This document shows, piece by piece, positions 25,464 to 33,621 of a DNA stretch of 64,000 nucleotides (position 1 is the stretch's first letter; each line of letters opens with the position of its first letter). The position numbers were made by a program, and so were the translations under genes. The stretch lies in NCBI GenBank assembly GCA_022710975.1, contig JAKLGA010000018.1, forward strand, positions 1 to 64,000, read 5' to 3'. The notes under the pieces were generated by a model. That model was not told where the DNA came from, searched no databases, and worked only from the letters and a program-made list of their open reading frames with translations. Source of the DNA: Myxococcota bacterium. GTDB lineage: Bacteria; Myxococcota; B64-G9.

Positions 25464-27173
25464 ATGACCGAGACCCACGCCCCGCAGGCGAAGGCCCTGG
25501 AGATCCTCAAGCAGCCTGGCGAGCAGGCCGCCCTGGCGCTCGACAGCCTGACCCCCGGCGAGCAGCGCGCGCTGCTGCTCGGCCTCCCGCCCGGCCGCCA
25601 GCGGCAGGACCTGGCGCTCCTGTCCCGCAAGCCGGCGGCGCTGGTGCGGCTGCTCGCGCCCGAGGACTTCTACGCGACCGTGATGGAGATCGGCCCCGAG
25701 GACGCGCTGCCCATGCTGGAGCTCAGCTCCAACGCCCAGCTCGGCTACCTGATGGACCTGCAGCTCTGGGTGGGCGGGAACATGGACGTGCAGCGCCTGG
25801 AGCGCTGGCTGGAGCTGCTGCACGCCTGCAGCCCGGAGCGGACCACGCGCTTCCTGGAGAAGACCGACTTCGAGCTGCTGGTGCTGTGGCTCGAGCGCAG
25901 CCTGCTGTTCGTGGAGCGCGAGGCCCTGGACGCGCTGCCGGCCGAGCTGCAGGGCCGGGTGATCAGCCCGGACAACTACCACCACTTCGCGGTGAAGCTG
26001 GGCGCCGACCTGGAGCTGGTGCGGAAAAGCGTCCAGCTCCTGTTCGCCGAGAGCCAGGAGCTGTTCCTGGCGCTGTCGGGCAACCTGGGCACCACCCCGC
26101 TGGCCGAGCTGGAGGAGCAGCTGGCCCGCTGGCGGCAGGGACGCCTGGCGGATCGCGGCTGGCCGGACGCCGAGGAGGCCCTGGCCTTCTACCTGCCGCG
26201 CGCCCCGGGTGCGCTGGCCGCCCAGCCCATGCCGCTGCCCGACGGGCTGGACGAGGCCCCGGCCCAGCCGCTGCAGCGGCTGCAGGCCGGCCCGCGCTTG
26301 CAGGCCGGGCTGGAGGCCATCGGCGAGCCGGTCCTGCGCGCGCGGCTCGCGACCCAGCTCGCCAACCTGGCCAACCGGGTGATCGTGGCCGACGGCCAGC
26401 CGCTCGAGGAGCTGGCCTCGCTCCAGTCCGCCCTGGCGCGGGTTGCGGGCCGGCTGGAGATCGGCCTCGGCGAGCTGGGAGCCACGACCACGGCGGAGGT
26501 GGTGGCGCTGCTCGCGGGGACGCCGCTGCTGCACCTGGCCCAGGTGGCCGAGGGAGCGCTGCGCGCCCGCCAGACCCGGGCGCGGGCCCTGCTCGGGGGC
26601 GACGGCGGCTGGCTCCTGGGCATGCTGTGCCCGCCCCGGCCCGAGCGCCTGGCCGCGCTGCTCCAGCGCCGGCCGCGCTTCCTGCCCGGGCCGGCCGAGC
26701 CGCCCCGGGAGTTCACCGGCCCGGCCGATCTGCAGTCGCTGGATCGCGACCTCGAGCACGCCGAGGCCGCCCTGGTCCTCGCCCGCGCCCTGGGGGTCGT
26801 GTCCGCGGGCCTGCCCGAGCCCTTCCCGCCCGGCAGCCTGCCGGCGCGGCGGGCTGATCTGGAGCTGGAGAGCCTGCTGTTCACCCTCGTCGCCCGCGAC
26901 CTGCTCGCGCTCGATCCGGCCCCGGCGCCGCTGCCAGTCGGCCGGCTGCCCGCGCTGTTCGCCGCCCTGCCGCGCGAGCAGGCCGCGCTGGCCGCGCGCC
27001 TGCGGGGCTGGGCCAGCGCGCGGCTGGGCGCGGCCCCGCCCGCCGGGCTCGGCGGCCTGCTGGACTCGCTGGCCCGCCGGGCGGCCGAGGAGCTCCTCGG
27101 GCACGACCCGCGCGCGCTCGATCCGCGCTACGCCGCCGGCATCTGGCTGCAGGTGGAGCCGGTCAGGGGATGA
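25464..27173 (+). CDS. DUF6178-like protein (unknown function)
   Basis: The protein has 569 residues, almost all helical, with repeated Leu-rich helices (LTPGEQRALLLGLPPGRQRQDLALL, then VRLLAPEDFYATVMEIGPEDALPMLEL). The N-terminal part resembles the MgtE-N-like superhelix, and overall length and start fit DUF6178 proteins of deltaproteobacteria, which have no assigned role. No signal peptide or TM is seen. Its 3' end overlaps the convergent NHL lipoprotein gene by 11 bases. The family assignment is from memory of its pattern and is moderate. Confidence 0.7.
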   Translation: MTETHAPQAKALEILKQPGEQAALALDSLTPGEQRALLLGLPPGRQRQDLALLSRKPAALVRLLAPEDFYATVMEIGPEDALPMLELSSNAQLGYLMDLQLWVGGNMDVQRLERWLELLHACSPERTTRFLEKTDFELLVLWLERSLLFVEREALDALPAELQGRVISPDNYHHFAVKLGADLELVRKSVQLLFAESQELFLALSGNLGTTPLAELEEQLARWRQGRLADRGWPDAEEALAFYLPRAPGALAAQPMPLPDGLDEAPAQPLQRLQAGPRLQAGLEAIGEPVLRARLATQLANLANRVIVADGQPLEELASLQSALARVAGRLEIGLGELGATTTAEVVALLAGTPLLHLAQVAEGALRARQTRARALLGGDGGWLLGMLCPPRPERLAALLQRRPRFLPGPAEPPREFTGPADLQSLDRDLEHAEAALVLARALGVVSAGLPEPFPPGSLPARRADLELESLLFTLVARDLLALDPAPAPLPVGRLPALFAALPREQAALAARLRGWASARLGAAPPAGLGGLLDSLARRAAEELLGHDPRALDPRYAAGIWLQVEPVRG

Positions 27174-28569
27174 AGCGGCGGATACGGTAGTTGCCGAGGT
27201 CCACGATCCACAGCGCGCCGTCCTTGCCCATGGACACCGTGATGGGCTGGTTGAACAGCGCCTCGGCCGCGGGGCCGTCGTAGTAGCCCGGCTGCCCGCA
27301 CTTGCCGACCGCGGTGGACACCTTGCCGTCCCTGACCAGGCGGATGCAGTGGTTGCCCGCGTCGGCCACCCACAGGGCGCCGTCCGGGCCGAGCTCCACG
27401 CTGTGCGGCTGCTTGAACTTGGCCTTGTCGGCCGGCCCGTCGGCGTAGCCGCCCTTGCTGGTGCCCGCCTCGCACGCGCCGGCGAAGTCGCTCACCTGGC
27501 CGCCCTTGAGCACCCGGATGCAGTTGTTCACGTTGTCGGCGATGTAGATGGCCCCGTCCGGGCCCACCACCAGGCCGGCCGGCTCGTTGAACTGGGCCTT
27601 CAGCGCCGGGCCGTTGGTGTAGCCGTGCTCGACGTAGCCGTCGTCGCTCTGCTTGCCGCCCGCGCCGGCCACGGTGGTGACCTTGCGGTCCGCGCCGACG
27701 CGCTTGAGCTTGGCGTTGCCCTTGTCCAGCACCAGCAGGCTGCCGTCCGCGTCGATGGCCACGTCGAACGGGCACCAGAAGCGGGCCTCGGCGGCGGGGC
27801 CGTCCTTGTCGCCGGTGTTGTCGGCCTCGCTGGAGCACAGGCCGGCGTAGGTGCTGGCCTCGCCCTCCGGGCTGACCTTGCGCACGCAGTTGTTCTTGCA
27901 CTCGGCGATGTACAGGCTGCCGTCTTTGCCCACGGCGATGCCGCGCGGCTCGTCGAAGCGGGCGAACTTGCCCTTCTTGTCGTCGTTGCCCGGCCGCTCG
28001 CTGCCGGCGAAGCGCTCGGCCTTGCCGCTCGCGTCCAGCTTGTAGATCTGGTGCTGGTCGGCGCCGAAGATGGTCCCCGACCCGGCCTTGACCCCGGCCG
28101 GCATGGTCACCATGAACTGGACGACCGGATCCTCCTTGCCGCCCAGCACCGTGCCCACGCAGCCCTTCTGGCCCTCGTTGATCAGGCGCAGCGCGTCGCA
28201 GTTGTTGTCCAGCGCGTCGCACAGCTCGGCCGCGCCCGGCTTCACCTTCGCGTCCTTGTCGTTGCAGTCGAGCTGGGCCGGATCGCCCTCGCACGCGTCG
28301 CCGGCCTTGGCGCCGTCGCCGTCCTCGTCCAGGCACTTGCCCGAGAGCTTCTTGTCGTAGCGGGCCCGCGCCTCCTTGGCGTCGCGGAAGGCCATGCAGC
28401 GGCCCAGCTCGGCCTCCGGGGGCTCCTTGTAGCAGACCTGCATCTCCTTGCCCTTGGCCTCGCAGTTGCTGTCTCGCTTGCACTCGCCCGGCTTCAGCGA
28501 GCTGCATCCGGCCCACGCCAGCAGGGCCAGCCCGGCCAGGAACCGCGCCGTCCACAGGATTGCCTTCAT
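27163..28569 (-). CDS. NHL-repeat lipoprotein with MopE-type Cys motif (paralog B)
   Basis: The protein has 468 residues. It has a lipoprotein signal (LLAWAGC), then a Cys-rich head (CKRDSNC, CYKEPPEAELGRC). A MopE-like D-x-D-G-D/CNDKD...CDALDNNCD element follows at about residues 85-130. The rest is a beta-propeller built from NHL repeats: FDEPRGIAVGKDGSLYIAE, CPFDVAIDADGSLLVLD, FNEPAGLVVGPDGAIYIAD, FKQPHSVELGPDGALWVAD, FNQPITVSMGKDGALWIVD. NHL propellers bind proteins, peptides or ligands. It is a tandem paralog of the next gene upstream, 95 bases away, and probably in the same operon. Confidence 0.85.
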   Translation of the reverse strand: MKAILWTARFLAGLALLAWAGCSSLKPGECKRDSNCEAKGKEMQVCYKEPPEAELGRCMAFRDAKEARARYDKKLSGKCLDEDGDGAKAGDACEGDPAQLDCNDKDAKVKPGAAELCDALDNNCDALRLINEGQKGCVGTVLGGKEDPVVQFMVTMPAGVKAGSGTIFGADQHQIYKLDASGKAERFAGSERPGNDDKKGKFARFDEPRGIAVGKDGSLYIAECKNNCVRKVSPEGEASTYAGLCSSEADNTGDKDGPAAEARFWCPFDVAIDADGSLLVLDKGNAKLKRVGADRKVTTVAGAGGKQSDDGYVEHGYTNGPALKAQFNEPAGLVVGPDGAIYIADNVNNCIRVLKGGQVSDFAGACEAGTSKGGYADGPADKAKFKQPHSVELGPDGALWVADAGNHCIRLVRDGKVSTAVGKCGQPGYYDGPAAEALFNQPITVSMGKDGALWIVDLGNYRIRRFIP

Positions 28570-28664
28570 CGCCGTTCTCCTTTTCTCGTCCACGATCGCA
28601 TCGGGCTGGGCCTCGTCGCGCCCGCCCCCCAAGAGCCCAGTCCAGGCTCGGCCAGATCCGATCC

Positions 28665-30029
28665 TCACGGGACGATCCAGCGGAGCTGTCCGGCGTCCAC
28701 CACGAACAGGCTCCCGTTGGGTCCGGGGGCGATGTCCGAGATGGCGTCGAAGCGCGCCTGCGGGATCGGCCCGTCCACGCTCAGCGGCTTGCCTTCCTGG
28801 GGCTTGCCGTACAGCGTGCGCACCTTGCCGGCCGGGGTCACCACGCGGACGGCCGAGTTGCCGGTGTCGGCCACCAGCAGGTTGCCGTCCGCGTCCCAGG
28901 CCAGGCCGTGCGGGTAGTTGAACTTGGCGCCCTTGCCGGCGCCGTCCTGGTACCCGCCGATGCCCAGCCAGGTGTCCGACTCGCCAGCCAGGGTGGTCAC
29001 CTCGGCCTTGTCCCCCTTCGAGGGATCGAGCCGCCGGATGCGGCAGTTGAACGACTCGGACACGTAGATCACGCCCTTGCCGTCCACCAGCACGGCCTGC
29101 GGGTCGTTGAAACGCGCCTGCAGGGCGGGGCCGTCCAGGAAGCCGTCCTGCCCGGCGTCGTCCTGGACGTCGGCCGGGCCCACGCCCGCGAGCGTCGTGA
29201 CCTGGCCGCCCGGATCGATGCGCCGGATGCGGGCGTTGCCCTGGTCCACCACGATCACCGCGCCGTCCGGGGCCACGGCCAGGTCGGAGGGGCAGTAGAA
29301 GCGGGCCGCGCCGGGGCCCCCGTCGGCGAACTGGCCGACCTCCTTGGTGGCGGTCGAGCAGTGCCCGGCCAGCGTGCTCACGTCGCCCGAGGGGCTGACC
29401 TTGCGCACGCAGTTGTTCTTGCAGTCGGCCACCAGCACCGAGCCGTCGGCCAGGCGCGCCAGCCCGCGCGGGTAGGAGAAGCGCGCCTCCGCGCCGTGGC
29501 CGTCGGCGGCGTGCGACAGCTCGTGCCCGGCCAGCACCTCGGCCGTCCCATCCAGGCGCACCTTCCACACCCGGTGGTTGTCCGAGAGCAGCACGAAGCC
29601 GGCCGGGTCGAACACCACCGAGTGCGCCTGCAGCGGCTTCAGCGGGCCGCCCAGCAGGGTCTGCACGCAGCCCTTCAGGCCCTCGTTGTTCATGCCGTCG
29701 CAGTCGTTGTCCAGCGCGTCGCACAGCTCGGTCCGCGTCGGGGCCTGCTCCTTCTCCTTGTCGTTGCAGTCGAGCGCCTCGCCGGCCGGGCAGCCGCTGC
29801 CCGCCCGGGCGCCGTCGCCGTCCTTGTCCTCGCACACCTTGGGCTTGGCTTCCTCGGCCCGCTTGTCCTCGATGGCCTTGCGATCCTTCATGGAGATGCA
29901 CTTCTTCTCGAAGCACACCTCGGCGCCCGTGCAGTGCGAGTCCCGCTCGCAGGTGCCCGCCTCGCGCGACGAGCAGCCCCAGGCGCACACCCCGAGCACC
30001 AGGCCGATCCCGGAAAGCAGCCGCAGCAT
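28665..30029 (-). CDS. NHL-repeat lipoprotein with MopE-type Cys motif (paralog A)
   Basis: The protein has 454 residues and the same layout as its downstream paralog: lipoprotein signal (LGVCAWGC), head with CERDSHC, MopE-like DGDGARAGSGCPAGEALDCND...CDALDNDCDG, then a propeller of about six NHL repeats (FSYPRGLARLADGSVLVAD, CPSDLAVAPDGAVIVVD, FNDPQAVLVDGKGVIYVSE, FNYPHGLAWDADGNLLVAD). The shared stretch with ECKNNCVRKVSP/DCKNNCVRKVSP shows recent duplication. The ATG has AGGAGGAG upstream, and the promoter at 30058-30087 leaves a normal leader. Confidence 0.85.
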   Translation of the reverse strand: MLRLLSGIGLVLGVCAWGCSSREAGTCERDSHCTGAEVCFEKKCISMKDRKAIEDKRAEEAKPKVCEDKDGDGARAGSGCPAGEALDCNDKEKEQAPTRTELCDALDNDCDGMNNEGLKGCVQTLLGGPLKPLQAHSVVFDPAGFVLLSDNHRVWKVRLDGTAEVLAGHELSHAADGHGAEARFSYPRGLARLADGSVLVADCKNNCVRKVSPSGDVSTLAGHCSTATKEVGQFADGGPGAARFYCPSDLAVAPDGAVIVVDQGNARIRRIDPGGQVTTLAGVGPADVQDDAGQDGFLDGPALQARFNDPQAVLVDGKGVIYVSESFNCRIRRLDPSKGDKAEVTTLAGESDTWLGIGGYQDGAGKGAKFNYPHGLAWDADGNLLVADTGNSAVRVVTPAGKVRTLYGKPQEGKPLSVDGPIPQARFDAISDIAPGPNGSLFVVDAGQLRWIVP

Positions 30030-30057
30030 CCGCTCCTCCTCCGCAGAAGTCGTCGTC

Positions 30058-30087
30058 AGCGTAGGCTGGCCCCGGTCGGAATGTCAA
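30058..30087 (-). promoter_or_regulatory. Promoter for the NHL lipoprotein pair
   Basis: Minus strand: TTGACA (30082-30087), 18-nt spacer, TACGCT (30058-30063). It leaves a leader of about 20 nt with AGGAGG before the ATG at 30029. Confidence 0.65.
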
Positions 30088-30121
30088 GCGCCCACGGGAC
30101 GTTCGGAGGCAGCGCGCAGGC

Positions 30122-30150
30122 TTGACCGTCCGCGGGGCCTCTGGGATGAT
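30122..30150 (+). promoter_or_regulatory. Possible promoter for the GspE-like gene
   Basis: TTGACC (30122-30127), 17-nt spacer, GATGAT (30145-30150). The -10 is weak. It is divergent from the NHL promoter and 33 nt upstream of the GTG start. Confidence 0.4.
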
Positions 30151-30182
30151 CACGCGCACACCCCCCGGCGAGGAGGCGATCC

Positions 30183-31430
30183 GTGATCGACTTCAAGAAG
30201 GTCAAGATCGTGCCTTCCAAGGACGAGAAGGCCACCCAGCAGAACCCCCAGGCCGTCCAGCGCCAGCAGGCGGCGGCCCAGGACCAGTCCGTCGCGGCCA
30301 AGCTGGACGAGATCGTCGCCCAGGCCCTGGCGGGCACGGCCACCGAGATCCACATCGAGCCCGCGCACGACCGCTCCCGGGTGCGGCTGCGGATCCGCAA
30401 CCAGCTCGTGGACAGCGGCTCCGCGGAGCCTGGCATGCACGGCACCCTGGTCAACCGCATCAAGGTGCTCGGCGCCATGGACATCACCAAGCGCGGCATC
30501 GCCCAGAAGGGCTACTTCAAGGTGGACATGGAGGGCAAGCAGGTCGAGCTGGTGGCGCTGGTCATGCCCAGCCCAGCGGGGGAGAAGGCCTTCATCAAGA
30601 TCCACTACCGCCACTCCTTCGAGCTGGGGCTGGACCAGCTCGGCCTGTACCCCAAGGTGCTCGAGGCCCACAAGAAGCTGCTCGAGCGCCCGAACGGCCT
30701 GGTGCTGGTGGCCGGGCCTCCGGGCTCGGGGCGCACCAGCTCCTGCTACGCCTGCCTGCAGCACCTGGCCAAGCCCGAGAAGAACGTGACCACCTTCGAG
30801 AGCAACATCCGCTACGAGCTGTTGGGCGCCACCCAGGGCAAGCCCGAGGAGCGCTACGACTACACCTACCAGGCGGGCCTGCGGGCCTGCATCGATCAGG
30901 AGCCCGACGTCCTGTACGTGGGCGAGATGAACGACGCCGAGGTGGCCCGCATGACCCTGGCCGCGGCCTTCGGCAAGCGCATCGTGATCGGGCGCATGAA
31001 CGCCGCCGACGGCGCCACCGCCATGCTGACCCTGCTCGACATGGGCCTGCCGGGCTTCCTGGTCACCTCGGGCGTGATCGGCGTCCTGAGCCAGCGGCTG
31101 GTGCGCCGGCTGTGCGACAAGTGCCGCCAGGCCTACCAGCCCGGCGAGGCGCTGCTGGGGGAGCTGGGCATCCGGCCGCGCGAGGGGCTGTCCTTCTACC
31201 ACGCCGGCGGCTGCGACGAGTGCGAGAACACGGGCTACGTCGGCCAGCTCGGGCTGTTCGAGCTGTTCACCCCCACCGACAAGGTCCGCGAGCGCATCCT
31301 GGCCCGGGCCACCGCCCGGGAGATCAACGAGGCGGCCGCGGAGTCGGGGCTCATCCCGCTCAAGCACGACGGCATCCGCAAGGCCAGCCAGGGCCTGACC
31401 ACGATCGAGGACGTGCTGTCGCGGCTGTGA
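30183..31430 (+). CDS. GspE/PilB-like ATPase with degenerate nucleotide site
   Basis: The protein has 415 residues from GTG 30183 (GAGGAGG upstream). The fold is that of type II secretion/type IV pilus ATPases: EIHIEPAHDRSRVRLRI in the N2 domain, P-loop G178-P-P-G-S-G-R184-T, Walker B DVLYVGE248, and the two-Cys zinc pairs CDKC (311-314) and CDEC (344-347). Key residues differ: the Walker A Lys is Arg184, the Asp-box ED-P-V-E is E206-S-N-I-R, the Arg of GE(I/M)RD is Asn250, the Arg finger before QDPD is D238, and the His-box S-T-L-H-T-N is GRMNAAD. It lacks the N1 domain. It is orphaned from pilus genes. Likely a pseudo-ATPase. Confidence 0.8.
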   Translation: MIDFKKVKIVPSKDEKATQQNPQAVQRQQAAAQDQSVAAKLDEIVAQALAGTATEIHIEPAHDRSRVRLRIRNQLVDSGSAEPGMHGTLVNRIKVLGAMDITKRGIAQKGYFKVDMEGKQVELVALVMPSPAGEKAFIKIHYRHSFELGLDQLGLYPKVLEAHKKLLERPNGLVLVAGPPGSGRTSSCYACLQHLAKPEKNVTTFESNIRYELLGATQGKPEERYDYTYQAGLRACIDQEPDVLYVGEMNDAEVARMTLAAAFGKRIVIGRMNAADGATAMLTLLDMGLPGFLVTSGVIGVLSQRLVRRLCDKCRQAYQPGEALLGELGIRPREGLSFYHAGGCDECENTGYVGQLGLFELFTPTDKVRERILARATAREINEAAAESGLIPLKHDGIRKASQGLTTIEDVLSRL

Positions 31431-31435
31431 GTCCA

Positions 31436-31512
31436 GTTCCTGGTGCCTGATGCCTGGTTGCGAGAGCCCCTGGACCTGGAACCAGGCACCAGGAACGAGG
31501 AACCAGGAACGG
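31436..31512. repeat. Heptamer-periodic palindromic repeat, site 1
   Basis: Eleven consecutive 7-base units run from 31436, six bases after the GspE-like stop. The left units follow RTKCCTG, and the last five follow GGMACNN in strict 7-base phase. A perfect 14-bp inverted repeat joins 31436-31449 to 31483-31496. There is no T-tract. It lies between two co-directional genes. See the matching sites at 43910 and 55693. Confidence 0.85.
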
Positions 31513-31528
31513 CCTTCAGGGAGGACCC

Positions 31529-32608
31529 ATGCGCATCGGACTGCTGGGGGCCGGGCTGATCGGCGGCGAGCACTGCGCGGGCCTGCGGGACCTGCTCGAC
31601 CGCCGGCTGGTGGACGGCTGCCTGGCGGGGGTGCACGACCCGGCGCCCGGCCGGGCCGAGGAGTTCCGCGCGCGCTTCGGCTTCGAGCGCGTCTTCCCCA
31701 CGGCCGAGGCGCTGGTCGCCGCACCCGGGGTCGAGGTGGTCTTCGTCACCAGCTGGACCGCGGCCCACGCTCCGGCGATCGAGCTGGCCGCCCGGGCGGG
31801 CAAGCCGGTCTTCTGCGAGAAGCCGCTCGGCCGCTCGCTCGGCGAGGCGCGGGCCATGCGCGACACGGCGCGCGCGGCCCGCCTGCCCCACCAGCTCGGG
31901 CTCATTCTCCGCACCAGCCCGGCCTTCCAGCAGGTGCGGGCGCTGTGCCGCGAGCCGGCGCTCGGCCGCCTGATGGCCATCCACCTCCGCGACGACCAGT
32001 TCTTCCCCATCCAGGGCCGCTACCGGAGCGAGTGGCGCAAGGACCAGGTCCTGGCCGGCGGGGGCACGCTGCTCGAGCACAGCATCCACGACGTGGACCT
32101 CGTGCGCTGGCTGCTCGGGGACTTCCGCGAGGTGCGGGCGAGGCTCGGCAACCACGCCGGCCACCCGGGCATCGAGGACCTGGCGATGGTGCAGGTGGAG
32201 CTCGCGGGCGGCGGGCAGGCGAGCTTCCTGAGCCTGTGGCACCAGATCACCAGCCGGCCCTCGACCCGGCGCCTGGAGATCTTCTTCGAGCGGGGCCGCC
32301 TCGAGGTGGAGAACGAGGTGCTGGGCCCGGTCTCGCTTGAGCTCGGGGACGCGCCGAGGCGGGTGATCGAGCAGGAGGAGGTGGCCCGCCACTACCTGGA
32401 GGCCAACCCCGCGCTCCTGCCGCTCGGGCTCCAGGTGGCCTCCCCCCAGGAGGTCGAGGACTTCCTGTTCCTCAGGGCGCTGTCCGCCGGGCGACCGCCC
32501 GCCCCGGACTTCGACGAGGGGGTGGCCGCGCACGAGATCGTGGAGGCCGCCTACCTTAGCGCCCGCGAGGACCGCCCGGTCGCGCTGCCGCTCGCTCAGA
32601 AATTGTAG
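31529..32608 (+). CDS. Gfo/Idh/MocA-family NAD(P)-dependent dehydrogenase
   Basis: The protein has 359 residues. The N-terminal Rossmann fold starts MRIGLLGAGLIGGEHCAGL (GxGxxG). The family's catalytic EKP motif is in GKPVFCEKPLGRSL (residues about 90-104), and a conserved His-containing helix follows (HSIHDVDLVRWLLGD). The C-terminal half is the usual open beta-sheet. These enzymes oxidise or reduce sugars, inositols or related rings; the substrate is unknown. GGGAGGA precedes the ATG. The last 13 bases overlap the convergent DUF1571 gene. Confidence 0.85.
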   Translation: MRIGLLGAGLIGGEHCAGLRDLLDRRLVDGCLAGVHDPAPGRAEEFRARFGFERVFPTAEALVAAPGVEVVFVTSWTAAHAPAIELAARAGKPVFCEKPLGRSLGEARAMRDTARAARLPHQLGLILRTSPAFQQVRALCREPALGRLMAIHLRDDQFFPIQGRYRSEWRKDQVLAGGGTLLEHSIHDVDLVRWLLGDFREVRARLGNHAGHPGIEDLAMVQVELAGGGQASFLSLWHQITSRPSTRRLEIFFERGRLEVENEVLGPVSLELGDAPRRVIEQEEVARHYLEANPALLPLGLQVASPQEVEDFLFLRALSAGRPPAPDFDEGVAAHEIVEAAYLSAREDRPVALPLAQKL

Positions 32609-33504
32609 GCGGGGTTGCTGCTGTCGAAGTCGCCCGGGCGGATGCCCTGGTTCACCTTGAGCTGGTGGTGCTCGAACTCCTCGTACAGCCGCCCCTGGTG
32701 ATCGAAGAACCTGGCCTTGAGCGGCAGCTTCAGCTCGGCGTCCAGCCACACCTCGGCCGCCGAGCCGTAGTAGGTGGGCACGTACACCTGGTCGCCCGGG
32801 TCCGGATCGTCGGCCTCGTCCCAGCCCCGTGCGGCGTTGTGGTGCAGGATCTCGTACATGTCGCGCTTCAGCCGGCGGGCCAGGTCCCACAGGGTCTCCC
32901 CCGGACGCAGGGTCTCCTCCCGGCCGCCCGCGGGCATGGTGAGCCACAGGTGCAGGACGGGCCGGCCCCACAGCGTCTCCTCGGCGACCTCCACCCGCCC
33001 GTCGCCCCGCTCGGCCAGCAGGCTCACGTTCAGGGACAGGATGCGCGCGAAGGTGTGCAGGCTCACGTCGGGGATGGGGTAGTGGCTGCCGGCCGTGGCC
33101 AGGTCGCCGTAGGGATCCAGCTCCAGGGTCAAGTCCGGGAAGGAGCCGGTGTGCACCACCAGGCTGGCGCCCGACCGGGAGCGATCGAAGATGGCCTCCC
33201 GCCCCGGGTTCGGGTAGAAGTAGCGCAGGTACACCCGCTGCGGCCGGGCCCAGCGGATGAACAGCTTCTGGGGCGGCTGCAGCTCGTCCCCGAAGCGCTC
33301 CCGCTTCATCATGATCATGGTGTAGTCCTGGATGGCGGCGTCCGCCGCGCGGACCTCCCGGACGATCTGCCGCATCGCGTCAGCGTCCAGGACCCGGCGC
33401 TCCAGCGGCTGGGCGATCGAGTCGCCGGGCTCCCCGCCAGCCAGCGCAGCAGCGGCCATCAGCAGGCAGAGCGCACCCGGGACGACTGAAACAACCCTAG
33501 CCAA
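32596..33504 (-). CDS. DUF1571 (LolA-like fold) secreted protein with inserted LysM
   Basis: The protein has 302 residues from TTG 33504, which has GGAGG 8 nt upstream. A signal peptide (cleavage after ALAGG) is followed by the DUF1571 domain: DAAIQDYTMIMMKRERFG, KLFIRWARPQRVYLRYFYPNPGREAIFD, YPIPDVSLHTFARI. In the middle, about residues 190-245, sits a LysM unit (TLRPGETLWDLARRL...GDQVYVP). The DUF1571 strands then resume (AEVWLDAELKLPLKARFFDHQGRLYEEFEH). LysM binds peptidoglycan, so this would hold the domain at the wall. LolA-like folds carry lipids or lipoproteins. An in-frame ATG at 33570 overlaps the promoter and is unlikely. Confidence 0.75.
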   Translation of the reverse strand: MARVVSVVPGALCLLMAAAALAGGEPGDSIAQPLERRVLDADAMRQIVREVRAADAAIQDYTMIMMKRERFGDELQPPQKLFIRWARPQRVYLRYFYPNPGREAIFDRSRSGASLVVHTGSFPDLTLELDPYGDLATAGSHYPIPDVSLHTFARILSLNVSLLAERGDGRVEVAEETLWGRPVLHLWLTMPAGGREETLRPGETLWDLARRLKRDMYEILHHNAARGWDEADDPDPGDQVYVPTYYGSAAEVWLDAELKLPLKARFFDHQGRLYEEFEHHQLKVNQGIRPGDFDSSNPAYNF

Positions 33505-33555
33505 AACAACAACCTCCGCGATTCCCTGACCCACTCCGTCCCCGGTTCGACGGGC

Positions 33556-33584
33556 ATGGTAGTGCATCACTTCGATGCGGACAA
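33556..33584 (-). promoter_or_regulatory. Promoter for the DUF1571/LysM gene
   Basis: Minus strand: TTGTCC (33579-33584), 17-nt spacer, TACCAT (33556-33561). The leader to the TTG at 33504 is about 45 nt. Confidence 0.5.
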
Positions 33585-33621
33585 CAAAATTTTGAACCTT
33601 CCGTTTGGGTACGAGACCAGC

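Noticed and set aside
31436-31512. Simple rho-independent terminator at the heptamer palindrome
   Set aside because: No U tract follows and the element extends far beyond one stem-loop; the heptamer phase needs another explanation.
33541-33621. A tRNA-like GGTTCGA (T-loop motif) near 33545
   Set aside because: The flanking bases cannot form the acceptor, D and anticodon arms of a tRNA; it lies in a promoter region.
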